NCBI RefSeq assembly: GCF_030867145.1
Contig: NC_134434.1
Location: 8,308,001-8,372,000, forward strand
DNA from: Opisthocomus hoazin
Lineage: Eukaryota; Chordata; Aves; Opisthocomiformes; Opisthocomidae
Length of the DNA stretch: 64,000 nt
Direction: 5' to 3'
In this document: positions 27,501 to 34,935 of the stretch, piece by piece
How positions within the stretch are numbered: the first letter of the stretch is position 1
Layout of the letters: every line of letters starts with the position of its first letter
Program-made: the position numbers and the translations under genes
Notes under the pieces: model-generated
The model's database searches: none
What the model was told of the DNA's origin: nothing
The model's input: the letters and a program-made list of their open reading frames with translations, nothing else

Positions 27501-30500
27501 GGCAAAGAGCCTTACCCTCTTCCGCGACTTCCCAGAAGAATCACCGGCCACGCGCCGGGCTGCGGCCTCTGAGCTACCGCTCGGAGCCGTTACACCCTCC
27601 AGCAGCGATGCTCCCTCTTCCCGCTCCTCCCGTGTGTCGGCAGAGGAAGGAGGCCCACCCGCAGCGCGTTCAGCTGTGCTCTCCGGGGCACCGATCCGAG
27701 CAGCCTCAGGTGCTTTGGTTGGACTTGCCTTCACAGTCACCTCACGCACTTTCTCACCTGGGGTCCCCTTTTTCTCCTTTGCGACTTTGTTCTGCGATAG
27801 GAAGACAGACAAAGCCCAGTTCAACAGCAGACCCTGGCAGCACAACATCTGCAGAAGTGTCCAACATCTCTGCAGAGGGGTGGGGATTCCCAGATATCGC
27901 AGCACACCAGCTAGCCTCACACTTCTGCAAACGCTCATCCCTCACGGAGGAAAGACACTGGCTAAGGAAAACACTGCAGGACTGCGAGAGGAATCCAGCC
28001 CTCAGACACGGGCAAGAAGCCAGGTCAGGAAGCCGCAGGTCCCCCGAGGACGGGGCACAAAGACAATGACAGATAACTGTCGTGGTTTAACCCAGCTGGC
28101 AACAAAGCACCACACAGCCGCTCGCTCACTCCCATCCCCCCAGCGGGATGAGGGGAAGAGAACTGGAAGGGTGAAAATGAGAAAATTCATGGGTTGAGGT
28201 AAGAACAGTTTAATAATTGAAATAAAATATAATAATAATAATAATAATTTAAAAATGTAATGAAAGGGAAAATGACAAAGAGAGAGAAATAAAATGCAAG
28301 GAAGACAAGTGTTGCAAATGACAACCAGTGCTCACCACCAACTGATCGATGCCCAGCCAGTCCCCGAGCAGCGGCCCCCCGCCCCACCTCCCGCCCGGTT
28401 TCATTGCTAAGCACGACGGCATACGGCGCAGAATACCCCTTCGGTCAGCTGGGGCCAGCTGTCCCGGCTGTGTGTCCCCCCAGCTCCTTCTGCCCCTCCA
28501 CCCTCCTCGCTGGTGGGGCAGCGTGAGGAGCAGGAAGGGCCTTGACTCTGTGTAAGCACTGCCCAGCAATCACTCAAACATCCCGCTGTTATCCACACTG
28601 TTTCCAGCACAAATCCAAAACATAGCCCGGTACCAGCTACTACGAAGAAAATTAACTCTACCCCAGCCAAAACCAGCACGATAACCAACAGCAACTCGCC
28701 ACTTGACACGCCTGTCCGTGAGCGGAGCACAGACACTGACGAAGCATGAAGACCTCCGCATTCGAGGAGATCCGACAGAGCTCACGGGAAGAGCTGGCTG
28801 GAGAAGAGACAAGTTCACTGCTCCCGGGGGTAACTGAGCAACCGCTCAGCGAGAAAGCTGCGCTAGAAATAACACACAGGAGAGCAACACCCAAACGAAA
28901 CACCTCGTGTGCTCCCTGCTGTCTCCCCATAGCCCCAGCCCCACGGTCTCCAGCTTTACCGACAGCACAAACCAGTCACAAAGGGAAACTGGGCCCAACT
29001 CAACCAGACACGCACCAGAGTGTGCACTCCCACACTGACCTCGCGAGTCGAATGGCTCACTTTCTGCCCAGTGTCTTGTTGATCCTTCCCAGCCTGCGAG
29101 CTTCTCACTGCAGGTGGAGTCTGTGCATCTTGGCTTCGACGTTCAGCAGAAGCAGCCGCGGGCGTATGTCCAGGCGCTCCCGTACCAGGAGACGGCCCAG
29201 ACGAAAGGCTCGCTCGCTCACCGGTTGAGGCCGCTTTCTCACCACTACCCGAAGACTGGAAATCTGCTCGGCTTTCTGCAAGCTGGCCAGCGTCAGGGGC
29301 ATGACTGCCACCTCCCACACTCCCTTGGACCGTTTCTCTGTGCTCTGTGGTGCTTCCACCCCCCACCTTCTCCTTCGGGGCCGCAGAGCTTGGAGAAGGG
29401 GCAGCCACATTATCCGCGCCCCTCTGCTTTGGTGGGGTCTTCACATCTACGCTGCTGGGACTGCCTTCTGCAACTGCTTCCAGACTTCCAGCTTCCTTTG
29501 CCGAGTGACCCAACACCCTGCCGCTTCCACCTGTGCCTCCACTGCCACCACCAAGTACATCAGCACCCAGCTTGGCTGCTTCACCACCTGGGCTTTGCAT
29601 TTCTTCTGCAGTAACACAGGCATCGGGCACCTTTGGGCTTTGAGCTGCTGCTGTGCTTAGAGGAGGCAGAGACTCCTGCTCCCCGGAGATGGAAGGATCC
29701 TTCTTTCCTTTTTTCCTCTTCTTTTTCTATTAAACAAAAAAAGGAACACCACAATGTCTGTTTATTCATCAAATAGAAATTCTTTGTCACCTCCTCCACC
29801 GCAGCTGGTACCAACATCTTCCTGCTACACTGGGTGAAAGGGGAAGGGTCAGGAAGAGAAGGGACAAGGGCAGCTGCCACCCACTACAGCAGGTGAAATG
29901 CAAGTAACACTGGATTGCAATAGTTTGTCAAGAGCAGTTTTAGAACTCACAACTTTCTCATCAGGAACACACAGCAGCTCTGAGCACGATGCTCACTAAC
30001 AAGACCAGACCTACTACTGAGCTGAAATCGCTGCTGCTTCCCTCGGTGCAGCAAAGCTCCTGTCCGGGGGAGCTGCACCGCTCAGCACAGCAGCTGCCCG
30101 CACACGCAACCCTTCACGTAAGCAAACGCATCCAGTTTGCCTCGGAGCACAGGCAGCAGCACCGCAACGCAGGCCAAGGGGACCCGTGGCGATGCACCCA
30201 GGCTCCGTGCTTGACAAGAGAGAGAGCAGCGAGCCACCAGCTCCCCCTGCTCCTCAGCACCGGCAAAGAGCCTTACCCTCTTCCGCGACTTCCCAGAAGA
30301 ATCACCGGCCACGCGCCGGGCTGCGGCCTCTGAGCTACCGCTCGGAGCCGTTACACCCTCCAGCAGCGATGCTCCCTCTTCCCGCTCCTCCCGTGTGTCG
30401 GCAGAGGAAGGAGGCCCACCCGCAGCGTGTTCAGCTGTGCTCTCCGGGGCACCGATCCAAGCTCTTGCATTCTCCATCAGCGATCCTCCCTCCTCCTGCT

Positions 30501-32430
30501 TTGTTTCAGTGGTGGGAGGGAGCCCTTCAGCACCTTGTCCCTTCACATCTCCTCCAGACTCTGCTCCTGTATCGGGGACTGGAGTGAGCTTCCCCTCTCT
30601 TCTTTCTGCAGTGGAGGCAAGGTTCAGTGTTAAACTAGAGTCAGGAAAGAAAACAGTTTTCAGCTGCTGGTGAGCAAACAGGGTCCGTCACTGATTAAAT
30701 GTTATCAGCTGAACACACAGGAGCTGCTTTGTTGTTCCCCGTCCAACAGCTGCCACCAGCAACAACACCATCCTCCCCAGCACAGCTTCCTTCCCTCTCC
30801 AAGGCCCCTGCAGTCTGCAGCAGAATACTTATGATAAGAAACCACTGTACTGAGGTATTGATCTATCCCTACCCCACCTCCAGGTACCATGCCGCTGGTC
30901 GATGTGGCAGGCACTGGGAACCACAACTGCCTGTCAAAACGCTCTGGGACGCCCAAGACGCGCGGTGACAGTACACCGGCATTCCTCAGTTCGCACAGCC
31001 TCCGGCACTGGCTGGGTGACCTCTACCACACAGCTGAGTGTTGTGGCCAGGAAGGCTTGGGAAACTCTCTTTTCATCTTCCAACAGTTTTGCCCAGTCCT
31101 TAAAACCTGTGAAAAGGCAGCTCAGATCCGCGTCAGGCACCAGAGCAGACCTCTACCTTCTACAGACCTGCGCCACAGGCTCCCCAGAACTGACTCTACC
31201 TCTACTTCGAGAGCAAAAGCTTTTAGCCTCTTTGAGTGCAGATCAACCAACACCAGGAGACATCAACTTCCTCTGGATGTTTTTGGGAGCAGGAGCACAA
31301 AAAATCAAGGGGAAGGTATCTCACTGCTCCAAAGGCTGCACCATGCTTAATGACAGTGGGTTGTTTTGTACCTGAAGCAGGCACCTGTTGCAACACTGTT
31401 TCGCATCCAATTTACTATCACATCACTATCTGAAGAGTTTAAACTCTTCCCTGAGCTCTTCCTGCTCCTCAGTGACTCCTCTGCTGACAGGACTTGACCT
31501 ACACATGTTTACTTCGTGGAAATCCCCAGTCCCTGAGACAGGGAGCATATTTACCCAGTAAAGCACTACAGCTCCTTCCACCATCCTTAATCATTGCCAG
31601 AAGCAAAGCTTTCAGACCACCAGAAGAGATGCTTTGGATGTTTTTTCTACAGCATTTAAGACCTGGAGGTCCTGGGTTTGTTACCTTGCCATTCTGGATT
31701 GCAGAGGGATTTGCTAAGAATTGGTCTGGTCAGGACTACAGCAGGCTGGTTCTGATTTAGTGTATTCTTTTACGATCCTACTCCTTCCCATCAACACAGC
31801 AAGAGCAATTGTGGTGGCCCAGGTCATGCTCTCTTCAAGCAAATAAAGGATTAGGAAATCTCTCTCCCCCCGTGTAACTGCATTCATTGTGTACTTGATG
31901 CTGTTACTGTTCATAGGGGCAGAACTGGCGTGTTGTCAAACAGAAATTCAGGGAGGGAATTCTCAACCTAACAATACACTGAAGATAAGAAATTCTGGCT
32001 CAAGAGGGACTAGACTGGTCTTTGTAACACAGCATTCCATAAAAACAACACCAGTTCATCGGCAAAACAGAAACCGGCTCAACGCTGGAGATGCGAGTGT
32101 GGAGAACGTGTGGAGGAGGCATCAGTGACTGCCTCGCTTCTCTCCATCCCCCATCAGGCACTGCAAAGCGAGGAAAACTCCGTCTCTGGCCACTAATGCA
32201 AGGGAAGTATGAGATGAGAGCAGCACGTAGCAACCTGGCCAGAGCAGCCCAGAGCTCCACAGGGCCCAGGGTCACCGGGCAGCCCCCGGACGCTGTCCCC
32301 CAGCACCCCCCCATCACATCCTCCTACCTGGATCCTTGTCCCCAGGGCCGGGAGCCCGCTGGGCCCCGCACTTGCTGCAGGGACCGGGAGCATCATCCCC
32401 AGCAGCCGAGCGAGACGCGCGGTGCTCCAT
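209..32430 (-). CDS. RNF213: RNF213 (mysterin), giant AAA+ RING-type E3 ubiquitin ligase; 3' end off the left edge
   Basis: I assembled 35 coding exons from splice sites and phase. They total about 11.67 kb and roughly 3,890 codons in one open frame, from ATG at 32430 to the donor at 208. The protein follows human RNF213 (5,207 aa) almost segment by segment: disordered lysine-rich N-terminus, CBM20-like module, helical arm, then AAA+ modules with two intact Walker sets. It stops before the RING, which lies to the left of the window. In the family, RNF213 is a cytosolic dynein-like ATPase and E3 ligase that coats lipid droplets and intracellular bacteria; human variants predispose to moyamoya disease. 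The 5' part carries about 321 extra codons from a tandem duplication. The individual exon groups are listed as separate entries. The gene identity is certain; a few exon edges, noted below, are less so. Confidence 0.97.
4467..8060 (-). CDS. RNF213: RNF213 giant exon 29, catalytic AAA+ modules
   Basis: This single 3,594-bp exon (1,198 codons, phase 0 at its start) runs from an acceptor TGCCAG at 8061 to the donor GTGAGT at 4466. It contains two full ATPase sites. The first has Walker A GETGCGKT (about residue 307 of the exon) and Walker B LFFDEANTTE (about 371). The second has Walker A GKPGSSKS (about 656) and Walker B VVVLDEIGLAED. They match human AAA3 and AAA4, whose Walker B glutamates support ATP hydrolysis. 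Flanking stretches such as YELTTDNVLKILAIEMRFRC and GFVGISNWALDPAKMNRGIF are almost identical to mammals. A very large exon at this place is also seen in mammalian RNF213. All key residues visible are intact. Confidence 0.98.
8748..13078 (-). CDS. RNF213: RNF213 exons 23-28, entry to the AAA+ core
   Basis: The exons are 12861-13078, 12179-12319, 11809-11970, 10223-11363 (1,141 bp), 9301-9494 and 8748-8900. Near-invariant RNF213 stretches are present: FVDLASISAGENDMDVDR, WLKTVKESHGSVELSSL, ELQNKLMLMS, AFIDLYSAGNMLFRSW, LPTFDEVLLCTP and, across the 10223/9494 splice, AGVGKSLYVKRLHERL. The last resembles a P-loop (GVGKS) and corresponds to one of the first, degenerate AAA modules. The exon at 8748-8900 encodes QYLTDNNGHMWLRQKHHLYI. 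A CR1 fragment sits in the intron at 8953-9170. Confidence 0.94.
8953..9170 (-). mobile_element. CR1 LINE 3' fragment in an RNF213 intron
   Basis: Read on the plus strand it starts with the reverse complement of a CR1 tail (TCACAGAATCATAGAA). GGAAAGGATCTCTGGAGATC, TCTAATCCCCCCTGCTCAAA and CTCTGGGCAGCCTGGTTCTA follow. It lies in the intron between exons 8748-8900 and 9301-9494, in the same orientation as RNF213. Confidence 0.9.
13723..23972 (-). CDS. RNF213: RNF213 exons 9-22, N-terminal helical arm
   Basis: The exons are 23692-23972, 22254-22534, 21046-21234, 20326-20524, 19590-19645, 19168-19321, 18527-18679, 17797-17895, 16865-16987, 16291-16471, 15511-15651, 15074-15232, 14188-14780 and 13723-13879. 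All phases match. Recognisable RNF213 blocks include EWHQYDDIVCAEPS, WLEGLPFAE, CLTCWLKLHKRVC, AWDEFVKISFPDEQ, LLWRRREEVALLRKEKEA and DWVDQRFEQIQQYHEMH. This is the long helical arm that precedes the motor in the published structures. The acceptor of the last exon is uncertain: the site at 13879/13880 preserves phase, and the one at 13884/13885 does not. Introns hold a CR1 fragment (21995-22182) and an A18 run (23306-23323); otherwise I see nothing in them. Confidence 0.9.
21995..22182 (+). mobile_element. Degraded CR1 LINE fragment in an RNF213 intron
   Basis: The sequence has CR1-like blocks TTCACCCAGAGAGGT, CTGGAACAGAGACCTCCAAA and a TCTGATGCTCTGA tail. It is more diverged than the other CR1 copies here and antisense to RNF213. 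Confidence 0.65.
24170..24800 (-). CDS. RNF213: RNF213 exons 7-8, CBM20-like carbohydrate-binding module
   Basis: The exons are 24642-24800 and 24170-24363. They encode the segment containing GVTVYFHAILSKDF, HKVFIRAEG, GHGYLIEGNV and PYKYWVTCSG, then YEFIYK and VNRCLF. These align with the human CBM20-type fold (GITVFFHAIVS, HKVFVRGG, PYKYVIYNGK, YEFIYK, VNRCLF). CBM20 modules bind starch or glycogen-like glucans in other proteins; a sugar ligand for RNF213 is not established. The segment follows the disordered N-terminus directly, as in mammals. Confidence 0.9.
25523..25692 (-). CDS. RNF213: RNF213 coding exon 6, last exon of the disordered N-terminus
   Basis: The acceptor follows CGACAGAACG's CAG at 25693 and the donor GTGAGT starts at 25522. 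The exon encodes a Lys/Glu-rich stretch beginning NEVAKEKKGTPGEKVREV and ending VDKVKE. It joins in phase 2 to the CBM20-like exon at 24642-24800. Its first roughly 90 bp, with the upstream intron, are the source of the 5' half of the chimeric exon at 27516-27791. The remaining 3' part is outside the duplicated unit. Confidence 0.82.
25603..27702. repeat. Tandem segmental duplication, unit A (2.1 kb) inside RNF213
   Basis: Sequence from about 25603 recurs from about 27703. It starts just inside the coding part of exon 6 and ends inside the copied part of exon 2, so the unit holds part of exon 6, all of exon 5 and part of the chimeric exon, with their introns. The offset to unit B is 2,100 bp at the left end and 2,761 bp after the LTR in unit B. 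Differences are scattered and few by eye. The edges were placed where similarity stops, so they are good to a few bases. Confidence 0.93.
26279..26965 (-). CDS. RNF213: RNF213 coding exon 5, lysine-rich patch plus disordered segment (duplicate copy A)
   Basis: This is the sister of the exon at 29040-29726: same length (687 bp), same phase 0/0, same acceptor and donor. It begins KKKRKKRKKD and runs open to HSTRE before donor GTCAGT. By eye the two copies differ at only a small percentage of positions, including several amino-acid changes, and neither has a stop. This argues that both copies stay under coding constraint or are recent. The flanking intron sequence is duplicated too, so this is a genomic duplication and not a processed copy. 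Confidence 0.83.
27516..27791 (-). CDS. RNF213: RNF213 coding exon 4, chimeric exon made at a tandem-duplication junction
   Basis: This 276-bp, phase 0/0 exon has no single parent. Its 5' part begins NKVAKEKKGTPGEKVREV and copies the exon at 25523-25692. Its 3' part, ending in SGKSRKRV, copies the end of the exon at 30277-30605. The junction is at about 27700-27706, where both parents carry a GCT codon in the same frame, so the fusion stays open. The acceptor (GATAG's equivalent of GTCGCAG in the sister exon) is inherited from one parent and the donor GTAAGG from the other. Whether it is spliced into mature mRNA cannot be shown from DNA, but frame and both splice sites are intact. Confidence 0.78.
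28078..28679 (-). mobile_element. Solo LTR of an avian endogenous retrovirus (fossil)
   Basis: A roughly 602-bp element is bounded by TG...CA-type ends, reading on the minus strand from a TGCTGGTTTTGGCTGGG-like start to a GGGTTAAACCACGACA-like end. This terminal sequence is characteristic of a frequent LTR family in bird genomes. Direct repeats GATAAC flank it at 28072-28077 and 28680-28685; a 6-bp target duplication would suit a class II (ERVK-like) element, but I cannot fix the family by eye. An AAT-rich microsatellite lies inside. There are no internal viral genes: it is a lone LTR in the intron between RNF213 exons 3 and 4. Confidence 0.82.
29040..29726 (-). CDS. RNF213: RNF213 coding exon 3, lysine-rich patch plus disordered segment (duplicate copy B)
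   Basis: This symmetrical 687-bp exon (229 codons, phase 0 at both ends) starts at an acceptor after TTTAATAG and ends at donor GTCAGT. It opens with a run of Lys/Arg (KKKRKKGKKD), matching the KKKRKKKKK patch of human RNF213. It continues as an Ala/Gly/Ser/Pro/Glu-rich stretch that looks intrinsically disordered. A near-identical exon of the same length lies at 26279-26965. Because both ends are phase 0, either copy can be added or skipped without a frame change. Confidence 0.85.
30277..30605 (-). CDS. RNF213: RNF213 coding exon 2, acidic low-complexity N-terminal segment
   Basis: The acceptor CTGCAG ends at 30606 and the donor GTAAGG begins at 30276. The 329-bp exon joins the start exon in phase and encodes an acidic, Ser/Gly/Glu-rich, probably disordered stretch ending in the basic motif SGKSRKRV. 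The 3' part of the exon (about 30277-30461) is the parent of the second half of the chimeric exon at 27516-27791. The 5' part (about 30464-30605) is single-copy. A second possible acceptor at 30634 also leaves an open frame but does not match the phase of the start exon. Confidence 0.72.
30606..32327. other. RNF213 intron 2-1 interval, no feature recognised
   Basis: This 1.7-kb stretch lies between coding exons 1 and 2. Short open frames on both strands lack splice logic or resemblance to anything I know. The side near 32300 is GC-rich and belongs to the promoter CpG island. Confidence 0.6.
32328..32430 (-). CDS. RNF213: RNF213 first coding exon with the start codon
   Basis: The exon runs from ATG at 32430-32428 to a donor reading GTAGGA at 32327. 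It encodes about 34 residues, including a single zinc-knuckle-like pair, CSKCG. The human protein begins with a short zinc-ribbon-like segment having two CxxC pairs; only the second pair has a counterpart here. The exon ends in phase 1, which fits exactly with the acceptor of the next exon at 30605. Upstream, a pyrimidine-rich tract at about 32460-32500 looks like the acceptor region of an intron, so the 5' UTR probably continues from a separate noncoding exon. A different or additional start exon cannot be excluded. Confidence 0.6.
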
Positions 32431-32889
32431 GCCTGCCAGCCGCAAACTGCCAGGAGCTTCCGCACAGCCACAGGGGGAGGGGGAAAAGGACGGGGCAGAA
32501 AGAGAAGCACAAACGTTAACGTGAAGTAACGAACCTTGGCCACAGAGCCTTCCTCACCACAAACCGCTGCTCGGCTCCCTGTGGAGACCTGCCACAGCGA
32601 CCCGCACACCGGGCCCGGCGGGGCCCAGCGGGCTCGGTGGGGGTCAGCAGGCCCAGGCACGGCCCATCACCAGGCCCGGCTCCCTGGGCCGCCGCCCGGC
32701 AGGCCCCGCTCCCTGCCCCCGGCAGCCCGGAGCTCTGCAGGGGGCTGCTCCCGCCAGGCAGGCCGGGAGCCCCGCGCCCCCGGGAAGGGCTGTGGCCGGG
32801 CGGGGGGGACCGGGCAGACCCCACAGGCCCCGGGCCCTCACCTGCACAGCCCGGGGCAGAGGTGGGGCTGACCCCTGGGCGAAGCCTAT

Positions 32890-32992
32890 ATGCAAATGAA
32901 GCACCGCTCGTTCCCCGCCTCTCCCGTGCAGATATGCAAACGAGCCGGGTGGATGGACCAATGGCGCGGCGAAGGGCCAGAGGAATGCAAAT
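32890..32992. promoter_or_regulatory. Cluster of three octamer (POU-factor) motifs with a CCAAT box
   Basis: Perfect ATGCAAAT octamers occur at 32890-32897 and 32985-32992, with a one-base variant ATGCAAAC at 32934-32941. A CCAAT box lies between them at 32958-32962. Spacing is about 44 and 51 bp. The motifs lie about 0.5 kb upstream of the RNF213 start codon, in the CpG island. Octamers bind Oct-1/Oct-2-type factors and are typical of lymphoid and histone promoters. The region is either part of RNF213 intron 1 or an alternative promoter. Confidence 0.55.
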
Positions 32993-33167
32993 GAGGCCCG
33001 TTAGGTGAGGGGCAGGGGGCGGGGCTGCCTGCCGGGGGCACCGCGTCGGGGGGGCCAGGGCGGCCGGGGGCACCGGGGAGGGGGGGCCGGGAGGGCAGGG
33101 GAGGGGGGGGCCGGGGCGGGGGCGGCCGGGACCACCGACGGCTAGGAGAGGGGAGGGGAGTGCCCAG

Positions 33168-33480
33168 GGACGGCCGCACGCACCGGGGCTTCGGGACGTA
33201 CCGGGGGTTCAGCATCCACCGCAGGCTCTGGACGCACTGGGGGTTCGGGACCCACCGCGGGGTCATAGCGCACCAGAGAGGTCGGAGCGTACCGGGGGGA
33301 GGTGGGAGCGCACCACAGGCTCAGGACGTACCGGGGGGGTGGGTCGGGGCGCATCGGGGGGGTCGGGGCGCACCGGGGGCTCGGGGCGCACAGGGGACTT
33401 GGGGCGCACCGGGGGGGGATTCAGGACGTACCGGAGCCTCTGGACGCACCGGAGAGGTCGGGGCGCACCGGTGAGCTCGG
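33168..33480. repeat. GC-rich minisatellite upstream of RNF213
   Basis: About fifteen degenerate units of roughly 18-24 bp share a core like GGGGCGCACCGGGGG, with GGACGTACC variants. The array lies in the CpG island between the RNF213 start codon and its presumed transcription start. It is G-rich on the plus strand and could form G-quadruplexes. Confidence 0.8.
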
Positions 33481-33570
33481 AGCGGGTCCCGGAGCCCGCA
33501 GCGCACGGCCCCGCCCGGGCCCGGCAGGCGAGACCCCCGCGACCCGTCCCGTGCCGCCAGCGCAGCTCAC

Positions 33571-33654
33571 CGACGGCCCGAGGACTGCGCCGGGGACCGG
33601 CACCGCCCCCCGGCAAAGTTTCGCTTCTCCGCCGCGACGGCGAGTTTCGTTTCT
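33571..33654 (-). promoter_or_regulatory. RNF213: Probable RNF213 core promoter: two IRF/ISRE-like motifs and a noncoding exon donor
   Basis: On the minus strand, AGAAGCGAAACT (33628-33617) and AGAAACGAAACT (33654-33643) each contain the IRF-binding core AANNGAAACT, 26 bp apart. Just downstream a strong donor GTGAGC begins at 33570, so a short noncoding first exon could lie at about 33571-33610. A CRE-like ACGTCA sits next to the pair at 33658-33663. RNF213 is interferon-inducible in mammals and has a noncoding first exon, so placement and motif agree. The transcription start itself is inferred. Confidence 0.5.
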
Positions 33655-33689
33655 GGGACGTCACCGCCGGCGGGGCCCGCGGAGCCCCG

Positions 33690-33960
33690 GCCCCCTCCCC
33701 CGGGGGTCCCGCCCCCTCCCACCGCGGGTCCCGCCCATTCCCGCCGGAGGTCCCGCCCCCTCCCACCGCCGTCCCGCCCTTTCCCACCGCGGGCCCACCC
33801 ACTCCACCGCGGGCCCGCCTCCTCCCACTGGGGTCCCGCCCACTCCACCGCGGGCCCAACCCCTCCCCGGGAGGCCCCGCCCATTCCCACCGCGGTCCCG
33901 CCCATTCCCACTGAGGCCCCGTCCCCTCCCCCGGGGTCCCGCCCCACCTGCCGGGCCCGG
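33690..33960. repeat. C-rich minisatellite with GC boxes between RNF213 and SLC26A11
   Basis: Repeated units of about 20-22 bp with the form CCCGCCCCCTCCCACCGCGG fill this stretch. Each unit carries a GGGCGGG-type Sp1 box on the minus strand. The array lies just upstream of the IRF-like motifs, so it may act as part of the RNF213 promoter. Confidence 0.75.
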
Positions 33961-34179
33961 GCCGGGGTCCTCCGCTGCTGCTCCGCCGCGGAGCCGCTCC
34001 CTAGCCCCCGGCGGCCCTTCCCGGTTTGCGGGTCCCGGGCCTCGCCGCCGCCAGCCCCCGGGCGGGAGGAGCAGGGCCGGAGTGCGGCCCCGGGCCTGGC
34101 GGCAGCTGCCCCCCCGCACCCTGCCCCGCGGCTCCCCGCAGTGAAGGCAGCCACGCTCCCCCGAGGCAGCGGGGCTCAG

Positions 34180-34935
34180 CGGCAATTAGTGCTTTATTAT
34201 TTATTGCACCCTCATCGCGGGGCCGCGGGCCAGCCCGGGAAAACCACTTCCCCCGAGCGCTGGCCCCAGCCCCACCGCCCGGCAGCACCGCTGCTTCTTG
34301 CGCCCATTTCACAGCACGGCAGGCACGCGGCGCGGCGGTGCCCAGGCATCGGGCGAGGGGCTGCGCCCGAGGGGCTCACGGGCAGCCACGGGCGAACGCC
34401 CCACGAGCCAGGAGCGATCGGCGAGGGGTGAAACCACTGCTGCTCTGCATTGCCCAGCAGCTCGGGGCTGAGCGGCAGCGTGCCGTGGGGCTCGCAGGGC
34501 AGCGCCGGCGGCCTTGAACCCCGCTCTGGAGCGTCAGAGCTCCGTATGTCCCAGAATAAGAAAAAAATCTCCAGAATTAAAACATGTGATTTAAAACAGA
34601 AAGCAGCTCCACGGACAGGGCAGGCCCGGAGCGGGGACGCCTTCCTCCTGATGACAGTGACAGGGAACGGGTTTTGCCCCCCAATCCCTCCCACGGGCCA
34701 TCGGTCCTTGGCCTTGCTCTGCCCCCCCGGCGTGGGACACGGGAGGGTCCCGGCCCCACAGACACCCCGCCAGCCGCCCGTGGGGCAGGAGCGGGGCAGG
34801 CGGCTCCCGTGGGGTGCGGGTTGGGTGCCGCCGGGGTGTCACAGCCAGCACGCTGTGCGGCACAGGACGTCCAGCCCGGCACAGCGGGAGGTGAGGGGCC
34901 AGCAAGCGGCCGGAGGTCCCAGGCAGCTCCTCGGC
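34180..34935 (-). other. SLC26A11: SLC26A11 3' UTR with two poly(A) signals
   Basis: After the stop codon at 34936 the minus strand runs without further coding exons to two AATAAA signals at 34205-34200 and 34198-34193. Cleavage is therefore expected near 34170-34180. That leaves only about 0.5 kb between the SLC26A11 3' end and the presumed RNF213 promoter on the same strand. Confidence 0.7.

Larger units (their letters stand above)
27703..30463. repeat. Tandem segmental duplication, unit B (2.76 kb with inserted LTR) inside RNF213
   Basis: This is the direct-repeat partner of 25603-27702. It carries the 5' half of the chimeric exon, exon 3 (29040-29726) and the 3' part of exon 2. It is longer than unit A mainly because of the solo LTR at 28078-28679 and about 60 bp of further sequence beside it. 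Past 30463, toward exon 2's 5' end, similarity to unit A stops. Confidence 0.93.

Noticed and set aside
25603-30463. The idea that the RNF213 duplication is a pure assembly artefact
   Set aside because: The units differ by scattered substitutions, one holds an LTR, and the junction is a precise in-frame fusion. An artefact would give identical copies. It is still worth confirming with long reads.
33302-34144. Overlapping 200-280 residue open frames in the RNF213/SLC26A11 CpG island
   Set aside because: They occur on both strands at once with Pro/Arg/Gly-only composition, which reflects GC-rich tandem repeats and not coding sequence.
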